A DNA stretch of 64,000 nt from Flammulina velutipes (taxonomy: Eukaryota > Basidiomycota > Agaricomycetes > Agaricales > Physalacriaceae): positions 1,550,001-1,614,000 of the forward strand of contig CM022376.1 in NCBI GenBank assembly GCA_011800155.1, in the 5' to 3' direction. Below are positions 9,806 through 18,222 of the stretch, in pieces (the first letter of the stretch is position 1; each line of letters starts with the position of its first letter). Made by a program: the position numbers and the translations under genes. Below the pieces are notes generated by a model. That model saw only the letters and a list, made by a program, of their open reading frames with translations. It was not told the origin of the DNA and did no database searches.

Positions 9806-10744
9806 CTAGTTTAAAGGCCCTGTCTCATAAACCGCGGTGCTATCTGTCCACTGGGTACGAACCACAGCGACAGCCCACGATTCACAGAACCAGCGAGCCC
9901 ATTCGGCAGATGGGGCAAGGAAGCGGCCTGTGTTGGTACCATCAACAGGTCCTCCTCGGTAACCTCTGAAAGAGGGAGCGGCAACAACAGTGTCAGCGCT
10001 GGAGCCAAGAACCGCGCGAACAGTAGAGCGCAGTTCCCCGGTGACGTCCTGGCCAAATTTGATTCTGAGGACGTCGATCATACTCCTTCCAGGAGGCGTT
10101 CTCGCATTGAGCTTCGGTTTTTTTGTCGGGGGTGCCGCTGGCACAACTTTGGGGCGATTTGATCCCGTTGCGGAGTGATTCGTTGCAGCAGGCGGCATCC
10201 GTACACCTGTAGGCAGGTCTACCGGACGCGAATCGTCACCCTGTGGCAGAATAGGGACTCGTGGGGGCATCTTGACACCTGCTGGGAGGTCTATGGGACG
10301 AGGATCATCATCGAGGGGGGTAGCGGGGAAAGCAGCATAAGGGTCCCTGGTTGTAGCTGCAGGATGTGAATCCGCAGTACGGGAGGGTTGGTGAGTTTCA
10401 GCAGCTCGTGAAGCTGGATTGGGACGTTTAGGTGCAGGCACGTACGCACTACGACGGGGTAGAGGTCGAACAGGACGCGATGTGGGCGGAGGCGCGTCAA
10501 TGATCACAACCTCCGGTGAACGACCTCTGGGTGAGCGTGCGCGGGATGAGCGCCTGCGCCCATAATCTGGGTGTGGGGAACGAGAACGCCGATCAGGTGG
10601 TGAACGCGAACGACGGCCAGGTGGCGACCGCGAGCGACGACCAGAACGGGATGAGCGCCTGCGCCCATAATCTGGGTGTGGGGAACGAGAACGCCGATCA
10701 GGTGGTGAACGCGAACGACGGCCAGGTGGCGACCGCGTACTCAT
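9806..10744 (-). CDS. LINE ORF1, arginine/serine-repeat protein
   Basis: Protein of 312 residues upstream of ORF2 on the same strand, its stop 23 bases before the ORF2 ATG. The first about 90 residues are built from SR/RS repeats (RRSRSPPGRRSRSPPDRRSRS) with the unit PHPDYGRRR. They include a 35-residue block present twice because of a 105-bp DNA tandem repeat. The middle is proline-rich with repeats of RPIDLPAGVKMPP / RPVDLPTGVRMPP. The C-terminal about 80 residues look folded (MIDVLRIKFGQDVTGELRS ... GRFLAPSAEWARWF). By position it should be the RNA-binding partner that packages element RNA. No zinc knuckle or RRM was recognised. The close spacing suggests ORF2 is translated by reinitiation. 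Confidence 0.8.
   Translation of the reverse strand: MSTRSPPGRRSRSPPDRRSRSPHPDYGRRRSSRSGRRSRSPPGRRSRSPPDRRSRSPHPDYGRRRSSRARSPRGRSPEVVIIDAPPPTSRPVRPLPRRSAYVPAPKRPNPASRAAETHQPSRTADSHPAATTRDPYAAFPATPLDDDPRPIDLPAGVKMPPRVPILPQGDDSRPVDLPTGVRMPPAATNHSATGSNRPKVVPAAPPTKKPKLNARTPPGRSMIDVLRIKFGQDVTGELRSTVRAVLGSSADTVVAAPSFRGYRGGPVDGTNTGRFLAPSAEWARWFCESWAVAVVRTQWTDSTAVYETGPLN
10543..10737. repeat. 105-bp tandem repeat inside LINE ORF1
   Basis: The block starting GGGATGAGCGCCTGCGCCCA at 10,543 starts again at 10,648. The second copy is identical for about 90 bases and is then cut by the ORF1 start. The period is a multiple of three, so the reading frame is kept and the SR domain is lengthened by 35 residues. 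Confidence 0.92.
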
Positions 10745-10885
10745 CGTGCATACTCAGCCTCTGAATAATAAATGCACTGTGGCGTCGTTTGTTAAATAAT
10801 TAATAAAATCCACGTGACTGCTTACGGATAACTTAAGAACGGACTGGAAAAGGGACTCTCACTATCTCCGCCATCCATCTGCGCC

Positions 10886-11724
10886 ATGTCGAAGCCTGGC
10901 ACGCCTGGTCAAACCAACTCGAATACGCTGCTTTTGCGTCGTCAACTGCAAGAATTAACGAAACGCCCGGTCGAAGGATTCTCTGCTGGTGCGTGCCATC
11001 CCGTCGCCATCGAGTAGCGACTTATGCTTGTTCAAGGTCTCGTCGACGACGATAACCTTTACGAATGGGAGATACTAGTCATTGGGTACGTCTGCGATGC
11101 ACGCGATCTGACGAACAGAATGACTGACTGGCCTTACAGACCACCAGACACTCTCTAGTGAGCTACATCCCGCCTTGCCCCGCGATTCCCCACCCTGACC
11201 ACCTTGCATAGTGAAGGCGGATTCTTCAAAGCACGGCTGTCTTTCCCTCCCGAATTTCCGCTCCTGCCCCCGAAGATGCGATTCATAACGCCCATGTGGC
11301 ACCCTAACAGTCAGTGCGACGCTTCCGCAAATAACTAAATATTCAATGAACGATGTAGTCTACGCGGATGGTGTCGTCTGTGTGTCTATCCTTGTGAGTG
11401 GCCCCGAAATTCTGGCTACAACCGTTGACCTGACGATGCATAGCACGCCCCCGGAGATGATCAGTACGGATACGAGGACGCCGGCGAGCGATGGATGCCT
11501 GTGCACACTGTCGAATCAATTGTGAGCCTTAAGGCTTCTATCGCGTTCTTGCTCTGACAATCGCCCAGCTCATAAGTGTTATATCTCTCCTATCATCGGA
11601 CACACCCAACCTCGACAGCCCCGCCAACGTCGATGCCGCCAAGGAAGTGAGGACTGACCCAGCAGCTTATAAGAAGAAGGTGCGAAGATTGGTGCGCCGC
11701 AGTGCTGAAGAAGCGTTCGATTAG
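10886..11724 (+). CDS. UBE2G1: Ubiquitin-conjugating enzyme E2, UBE2G1 / S. pombe Ubc15 type
   Basis: Seven exons, six introns. The protein reads MSKPGTPGQTNSNTLLLRRQ ... PVEGFSAG|LVDDDNLYEWEILVIG|PPDTLY|EGGFFKARLSFPPEFPLLPP ... HPN|SIYADGVVCVSIL|HAPGDDQYGYEDAGERWMPV ... ESI|LISVISLLSSDTPNLDSPAN ... RRSAEEAFD. The HPN and the active-site Cys in GVVCVSIL are present, followed by the acidic insertion (APGDDQYGYEDAGERW) that marks the UBE2G/Ubc7 class. The near match of LLLRRQL, VEGFSAG and SPANVDAAKE to animal UBE2G1 separates it from the UBE2G2 type found at 21.6 kb. It transfers ubiquitin with a RING E3; UBE2G1 favours K48 chains. The start is 141 bases from the divergent LINE ORF1 ATG, so the element sits directly on this gene's promoter. 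Confidence 0.92.
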
Positions 11725-13024
11725 GGTTCCCTTGTCAATATGTCTGTCCGATGTTCAGTTGTCCTTGCATAATGTCTATTTTCCTTCTTCATTCCGCAAC
11801 GTTGCAGTTCATAGTCTCTCTACATACTTCGTTTACACCTCTCTAGCCATCTCAATGAAAGAAAACTTCGGAGAGCATGGTACTTATGAACTGAAAGAAA
11901 CTCTTCGCGAAAAAAGACTGGAAGGACGCAAGTATCTACCTGACGAATAGTCAAGAAATATGAGGTGCAGGTACAAGAGTCAAGAGAAGAAAATGGTCAG
12001 AATGTCACGGAAAAAACTGCGCCACACGGAGATAGATCATCTGTCTTGGCCGTAGACCACAACAGCCAGTGCCTAGTCCCTTGAACGATACAATAGTCTT
12101 ATGTTCCGCATGTCAGGTCTAGTACAAATTGAATGGTCAAAACGCCCTACGAGTCGTAAGTACAAACAAACTGAATAAAATATACACCGACCTAGTGCAT
12201 TTTGCAAGCCAATGCCGTCGTTGCTAGTGGGATAATATGGGGAGGGAGACTATGCATATCAGATCTATTCGGGAGAACACCACAGGAGAATTCGAGGTCC
12301 AAGGTAGCTGTGGCGCAGGCATTTATGATCTGTGAAGCGATGAAAGGAAGCTCAAATCGATCGTGTTACCGTTGATGACAAGATGACGACTCTGAGAGAC
12401 GCATTCAGAGTATTTGAACACGACGTTGAGTGCACAAAGATAAGCAGGTTTTCTATCATCAAGAGTCTTCAGGGAAATTATAAGGTGCACGAGGAGAACT
12501 GAAAGCTCCGTCAATTATCGGCACTAGGAGGTCATGTTGGCCTGAAGATTGTGGGTCAACATCATAGAATGTTTCTCCACATGTTTCCGCACCAGAATAA
12601 AGGGTGGATTCTTAGTAGCTGCAAATGGTTTCGTGTGGAGAGCGCATCGCGACGGGGGAAAATACCAGCAGTTGTGCCAGCGCATTGTTCCTCACAATAG
12701 TATCTTGCCTGACATTATTCTGGTCTGGCTAAACGGATACGTTCATGAGCGCTGTGAGCAAGAAACTGACCCACCTGAGCCCGAATTCAGATCAATCTCG
12801 ATCACGTGGCATACCTCCATTCGATCGTGCTTTCCAACAATCCACTTCCATGTTCAACACTGTCACTACTGTTTTCTGGAGTCCCTGTGAGGATGTAATC
12901 AACGGATTCTTACACACTTCTGTGATTCAATGACAATCGTCGCTGCACCCCACCTCATTCCGACATTCACCGGCCCCTACTTAAGCAACGACAAAAACAA
13001 TGAAGCAGCATAGTACTCTCCATT
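11725..13024. other. Intergenic, no supported gene
   Basis: It separates the E2 gene from the P450. Short open frames at 12,549-12,890 and elsewhere have no domain or splice logic. The last about 100 bases (CCTACTTAAGCAACGAC near 12,977) are the likely core promoter of the P450. Confidence 0.4.
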
Positions 13025-15217
13025 ATGGCTTTTACTCTCGACATCTCTGCGATAGGGATAGCTCTACTGATTGTCTTCCTTTTACATAAGCAGTTCTCCA
13101 AGGTCACAAACGGAACACCCTACCCACCAGGACCCCCCAAGATTCCATTTTTTGGAAATCTATTCCAAGTCCCAGTCTTGCGCCCATATCCAACCGTCCG
13201 TCCTCCATTTCTCCGCATCTTCTAATCATTCTTACCACCGAGAACCTCCCAGTTTCGTAAATGGGCCCAAAAATACGGCCCCATCTACCATCTACGCCTG
13301 GGACCCCAGGATGTCATCGTTCTCAATACAGCCGAGGCGGCGGACGAGCTTTTCGTGAACAGAAGCAGGTCTTTCTCTAGCAGGTCGCCTCCACATGTCG
13401 CACATGACATCATGAGCGCCGGCCAAAGGATGGTGTTCTTGCCTTACGAAAAGGAGTGGAAGGCTCGCACCTCTGTTTCTATCCTGCCTCAGCATTACTA
13501 ACATATTTTCTCGCGTCCTTCCATTTCACCTCTAGGCTGCGAGGAAAAGCTTACACAACGCTATCGGCCCCAACGCCGCGAAACGCCTGCGCCCATTCCA
13601 GGATCTCGAATCGTGCGTATGTCTTCACGATATGATGACTCATGGGAACAGCACGGTCGAGAATAAGCTGTCGGAAGCTAGGGATGGAGGAGTCTCCGAG
13701 GCGCATTGGTTTTCATTGATTCGCCGCTACGCAAGTTCTTCGATGCCGGTTCGAGGTATCTGAGCTGACGCATCCGGGCTAGACGACCAGCGTGGTGATG
13801 ACTGTTACCTACGGGAAACGCATCGATAGGGTCCTCAATAATCCGAGACTGTAAGCGTTGTAGTGGTGAGTATGGATTGTCCTAACGGCTCAAAAGGCAC
13901 AAGATCTACGACGTCCTGGCAAACTTTACGGTCGTCGGTCAACCCGGAAATTATCTGTGAGTGGTTGATCTACACACCAAAAAGAAGATGAATGCTTATA
14001 CTCTCTTGCGCAGAGCTGATGCCTTTCCAATTTTCCGCAAACTCCCCGATATCCTCGCGTCCTGGCGTGTCAAAGCCCGTAAGATGCACGAATGGTTTAA
14101 CTTATTCCGTCATGCTATGTTCCAAGTCTCAACATTTTTTCAGGGAAATGGAACTCTGGGGCGGACTTCTGAAGGATATTCAGACAGATATCGATACAGG
14201 AGTAGCGACTTCTTGCTTCGTTGGTGATTATCTTAAGGATCGCGCCGACCATGGGCACGTCGATGCCCCTGGGTGCGGTCTGACTGACGATGGTTGGTTG
14301 AAGGATACTCTGCTTGCGTATACAGCGGGTACGGTTCTGGAAGCTGGGTCTGACACGACGGCTAGCACCATGCAGTCTTTTATTCTCTTCATGCTCAGCC
14401 ATCCCGCTGTGTACGAGAAAGTGCGAAGCGAGATGGACTCTGTCGTGGGCCCAGATAGGATGCCAACCTTCGATGATGAACCCAATCTTCCTTACTTGGT
14501 CGCGTGCATAAAAGAGACGCTGAGGAAACGACCTCCGACCATTATGGGTATGTGATCATGTTCACTTTTGCGCCCAACACTGATAGATAATTGAAAGGTA
14601 TTCCTCATAGCGCTGATCAGGACGAGGTCTATAACGGCTACTTCATTCCAAAGGGAGCCACGGTGATTGGGAACGTTTGGGCGATTCATATGGACCCTAC
14701 CCGTTATCCGTAGGTCAAAAATGAATTTGTTGTTTTCGTTACTCACTGATCTCGGGCTCTTCAGTAACCCTACTGCTTACCAACCTGAGCGCTGGTATAC
14801 ACCTGGGAAGCCTACGCGATGGGGAAGTGGGCCAGACACCGACCGTGACCAGTTGAGTAGATTCTTCCGGACGGAACGACGATGTTTGACGGAACTCTCT
14901 ATAGCTATGTCTTTGGATGGGGAAGACGGTTTTGCCAGGGCAGCTATATAGCGGAGGCGTCTCTGTTCATTGTATTGTCAAGGCTTGTGTGGGGTATTGA
15001 CTTCCAGGCGCCTACTGATCCTAAGACTGGAAAGGTTATCATTCCAGATATTGCAGATGACGATGCGACGTACACAGACGGGTTCGTCAGTATCCCAAAG
15101 CCGTATGGTGTTACATTCAAAGCTAGGTCGGAAGCGCAAGAGAGGATCATTAGGCGAGCTTTTGTTGAAGCACAAGATGCTTGGAAGGATCAGGGAATGG
15201 TTGTAGATGAGCGTTGA
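13025..15217 (+). CDS. Cytochrome P450 monooxygenase (CYP), two non-standard splice donors
   Basis: Microsomal P450 with about nine exons. A membrane anchor (IGIALLIVFLL) and a PYPPGPPKIPFFGN hinge open the protein. The C-helix region YEKEWK|AARKSLHN, I-helix AGTVLEAGSDTTAS, K-helix KETLRKRPP (ExxR), PERW, and heme loop FGWGRRFCQG (14,912-14,941) all follow in order. The family resembles the fungal CYPs that oxidise lipophilic or aromatic metabolites; the substrate is unknown. Two joins are odd. The intron at about 13,463-13,535 would begin GC (AAG|GCTCGC), though its branch site (ATTACTAAC) and CTAG acceptor are good. The one ending at 13,782 has no usable GT at the position demanded by the protein (RRYA|TTSVV). 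The gene may need rare splicing or be newly inactivated. The other introns are canonical and in frame to the stop at 15,217. Confidence 0.8.
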
Positions 15218-15379
15218 TCATGGCTTTATGATAAATTTCCAGTTTCTATTAGGTGTAAATGCCATTTGTCGTGGTAATGTCTTTGCCAGACCTATTCACT
15301 CACTGGTGACAAACATTTTTCACTAGGTCAAAGCGCATTTCCTCCGTTACGTAATTAACATCTTTTAGTGAGCACCACC

Positions 15380-16276
15380 ATGTCAGTATCAACTGTTCTC
15401 TATAGGTCTCCTCTTTTCAAACATCTCCCCTCGCTTCTCGATGCAAAGATCAAGTTCGTAGTCCATGGTCCTGACGCATTAACCATCGCTCACCGGGCTG
15501 CTGAAAAGTTTGGAATACCTCAGCACATTCTTGTTCCAAAAGCCTCAGTCGGCCTCGCTTCGCGTATCCTATCCCAGCAGCACGGATATAACATATTCAA
15601 TAACCCCCCCTTCCCCTCCTGCGCCGAGGATGTCAGAGTGTACCGACCATCCACCGCCTTAGCGGATGGCAATTCCGCCACTGTCGTTCTATCCCATCCC
15701 GATCCCGAATACGAGGGCGCGCCATGTCTCTTTGTGCACCCCTCATCCAACTTTCATTTCGACCTGGACGATCCATCGAAAACCTTGACTCTCCCCAATC
15801 CGTCTGACCCCTCCCTCGTCGGGGTTCGCTTTCCTACTGAAGTGGCTTTCGTCGACTCCCTCGTCGACACGTACTTCGAGCCGCCACCAGGTAACGCCAT
15901 TGCCGACTGCACACCACGGTGTGGACCGCAGTTTGTGCGCTGGCTGTGGGACTTTCTCGGTGACACATTATGTGAATACCCGAACGAGTACGAGTATTTC
16001 AACGATTTGGGGGATGATGAAGGATACGATGACCACGTGTGGCGGGAAGGTAAGAGACCATGGGGGAATGGCTTCATTCCTGCCCGGGAGTACATCTTGC
16101 GGATGATCAAGGAGGAAAACCGTTTCTTCACGTCGCTTCAGCTCAGAATCAATGATCGGCCGGAGGCACCTTTGATCCCTATGGAGGAGTTGGCGGCAAT
16201 GCGCTCCAAAATCATCGCAGCGCAGAAGTCAAAGCTGGTAGTCGCGACACCCTCCTTCACGGAAGCGGCTTCATAG
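15380..16276 (+). CDS. Uncharacterised family (FVVHG / HPDPEY), copy 1
   Basis: Single exon, 298 residues from ATG 15,380. Unrecognised; no known domain or catalytic motif seen. Landmarks shared with the copy at 31.4-32.2 kb are AKIKFVVHG, PQHILVPKASVGLA, QQHGYNIFNNPPFP, DGNSATVVLSHPDPEYEGA, SNFHFDLDDPS, FPTEVAFVDS, EYPNEYEYF, REGKRPWG and the helix YILRMIKEEN. It has no signal peptide and no membrane helix. The most conserved stretches are acidic and aromatic, so a binding or structural role is possible; I do not assign one. A truncated relic of the same family lies just downstream on the opposite strand. The stop is TAG at 16,274-16,276. Confidence 0.75.
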   Translation: MSVSTVLYRSPLFKHLPSLLDAKIKFVVHGPDALTIAHRAAEKFGIPQHILVPKASVGLASRILSQQHGYNIFNNPPFPSCAEDVRVYRPSTALADGNSATVVLSHPDPEYEGAPCLFVHPSSNFHFDLDDPSKTLTLPNPSDPSLVGVRFPTEVAFVDSLVDTYFEPPPGNAIADCTPRCGPQFVRWLWDFLGDTLCEYPNEYEYFNDLGDDEGYDDHVWREGKRPWGNGFIPAREYILRMIKEENRFFTSLQLRINDRPEAPLIPMEELAAMRSKIIAAQKSKLVVATPSFTEAAS

Positions 16277-16465
16277 TATCCGTACGTTCTTACCCTCCAC
16301 TCATTCGAATTCCTCTCTCACGGACGATCTAGCTGACGTCGGGAACGAGACGATGAACGAGGCTTTGAATGTTACAGTGTCCTCAGGCTACTATGGAAGG
16401 GAAGTCAAAGTGGCGTCCGAGAATAAGTTAACTTCTATCTAAGCAGGAGAAACAGCCCGCGAGCG

Positions 16466-16771
16466 TCAGATGCGAGAGATATGGGGAATGGCTTGGCTCA
16501 TATGAGGATACGTTACTCGATTGAATATATCGTATCCCTTTTGCTCGGAGAGGATGCGCGCTGCGAGGCCGACTGAACTTTTGGTGACAAGAATATGTTG
16601 AGGAACAGGCTCCAATATTCCATGGAATACAGGAGCGCGGTGAACGATGGTCATTGCATCGGTGCCGTGGACTACGAACTTGATTTTAGCCTCGAGTAGA
16701 GAAGATAGGTGTTTGAGTCGAGCGTGTTGCCCAGCACGGCAAAGAGCACTCGCGCGAAAAATTGGTGGCAT
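16466..16771 (-). pseudogene. Truncated relic of the FVVHG family
   Basis: The minus strand from ATG 16,771 reads MPPIFRASALCRAGQHARLK, then LEAKIKFVVHGTDAMTIVHR ... PQHILVTKSSVGLAARIL ... GYDIFN, matching the first about 85 residues of the copy at 31.4-32.2 kb. After DIFN (about 16,519) the similarity stops and a short unrelated tail runs to a stop at 16,466. About 200 C-terminal residues are missing. Tail-to-tail with copy 1 and head-to-head with the F-box gene. Confidence 0.8.
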
Positions 16772-16840
16772 GGGGCAAGGAAAGACCCAAAAGTCGAGTT
16801 CGCACAAAGCGTCAAATTTTGAGAGGCACGTGAAAACATG

Positions 16841-16912
16841 ATCATCAATTGCGATCGAATTTAGAAGTTCAACAACGACCACCACCTTCTTACTCTTACG
16901 CGATACCCTTCA
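16841..16912 (-). repeat. Dispersed ~75-bp repeat, copy at the F-box promoter
   Basis: The reverse complement of this stretch nearly equals 33,685-33,762 plus: the core GGTGGTCGTTGTTGAACTTC and TAAATTCGATCGCAATTGAT are the same, with a 6-base AAGTTC insertion at 33.7 kb. It is the 5' region of the truncated relic and ends 8 bases before the F-box ATG at 16,920. Confidence 0.8.
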
Positions 16913-16919
16913 TCCTGCG

Positions 16920-18222
16920 ATGCACGTCCAACGAAGCCACTCTAATATTCGACTCTCGCCCTTGTCAAGCGCACGTCCTAGACTCCCTCCAGAGCTATGC
17001 GACATAATCATCGACTTTCTGCATCCAAACCGAACAGCTCTTGCTTCCTGCAGCCTTGTCTGCAAGTCTTGGACTCCAGCATCACGCTATCACCTCTGGC
17101 GATCCATGCATCTCACAACGCCCAACATATCCTCCTTCCTTTCGATCCTCCCTGGCTCCAACGTCCTACCTTACGTCCAGACATTCAAGATCGACAACGC
17201 GTTCAAGAGGATCACGCATTTTCACGAATTTTGGAGCACCTGGGAAAGGATCGCCCCATACCTGTCGACACGCCTTGTACGGCTGCGCTGTTTCAAGCTG
17301 AGCGATGTGTCCTGGGGCCTCCTCGAAGACATGAAATGGTCCTCCTCCATCCTATACACGTTTTCCGGCGTTTCCGAACTCTCGCTATCGAACGTATCCT
17401 TCCATGATGCCAGTCAAGTCATCAAACTACTTCGAAACTTCCCTCGTCTCTCGCGTCTGACGCTCGCAGTCTGTTTCTCATACATGGAAGATGACCTCTT
17501 CTCAGACCTCGACGATTCCTCCTTTCCGCCGTTGGACGCTTCTCCCTTCACATCGCCTTGGGCATCGCTACAGTCGTGCCAGTTCGTACAGGGCCTGCTG
17601 TTTGACGTTTTTGGACTTCACCTGTCTTCGAGGCAGGATATCTTTACTTGGATGTCTCGCTTCAATCCTGCACCGTCTATACGCGAGCTCGTTCTACTCT
17701 CTCTCACTAATACCGAGCTGGAGTCTGCCGGGATGTTTCTACGCGCTGTAGGAAGCTCCGTTGAGACCCTCAGCTTGTCTTTCTTCACGCTCTTTGTTCC
17801 CGCCAGTAAGAGTTAACTGTTTCATGAACTCGGAGACGTCTAACGTTCTTCTTCTCTAAGTTCAAATCACACAACTCATCACACTCTCGTCCTGCCTCAA
17901 TCTGCGGACTCTACACTTTCGGCAAGTCGGTCCGGACGTTTGCACAAAGCTGTCGCTACTCTTTCTGCTGCTCGCGCAAGTACGATCTGCAGTCATTCGA
18001 TCGCTAGTTTTCACGCTCGACATCAATATCCTGGAACGACTCAAAGAAGAGGAATGGCTCACGTTGGGAAGATGTTTGGCTTTGCCTGTTTATGCGGGGT
18101 TGGATGAGGTGGTGTTCGTGATACATTACAAGACTATCGCTCTTTCCGAGCAATTTCTACGGCGACGGTTGAGTGGCACAGATGCCAGAGGGATCCTTCG
18201 TTTCGAATTTGTACCTATGTAA
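16920..18222 (+). CDS. F-box protein
   Basis: Two exons. The F-box is near the N-terminus (PRLPPELCDIIIDFLHPNR, then LASCSLVCKSWTPASRYHLW), followed by a long leucine-rich region (VSELSLSNVSF, LSRLTLAVC, SIRELVLLSL, VETLSLSFF). Exon 1 ends in LFVPA at a GTAAGA donor (17,810). After a CTAAG acceptor exon 2 continues VQITQLITLSSCLNLRTLHF ... GILRFEFVPM to TAA at 18,220-18,222. The total is about 418 residues. Predicted SCF substrate receptor; target unknown. Its promoter overlaps the 5' region of the relic family member on the other strand. Confidence 0.85.

Larger units (their letters stand above)
5766..10744 (-). mobile_element. Non-LTR (LINE) retrotransposon with two intact ORFs
   Basis: Minus-strand element of at least 5 kb with an SR-rich ORF1, a 23-base spacer, and an ORF2 carrying an apurinic-type endonuclease, RNase H-like region, reverse transcriptase and C-terminal zinc knuckle. 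Both frames are open with no stop codon, so the insertion looks young. No LTRs or inverted repeats were seen. The outer borders could not be fixed: the 5' end lies between 10,744 and 10,886 and the 3' end between about 5,515 and 5,766. I found no convincing target-site duplication. It sits between the duplicated gene and the UBE2G1-type gene. Confidence 0.88.

Noticed and set aside
5553..10745. TACTCATC at both ends of the LINE as a target-site duplication
   Set aside because: The 10.74-kb copy is inside the ORF1 start codon region (ATGAGTA), so it belongs to the element; eight bases is within chance.
10516..10764. Plus-strand repetitive protein NENADQVVNANDGQ antisense to LINE ORF1
   Set aside because: It is the antisense reading of the SR repeat; the minus-strand reading fits the two-ORF layout of a LINE.
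12549..12933. Plus-strand frames before the P450
   Set aside because: No domain and no splice link to the P450 start at 13,025, whose anchor sequence is complete.
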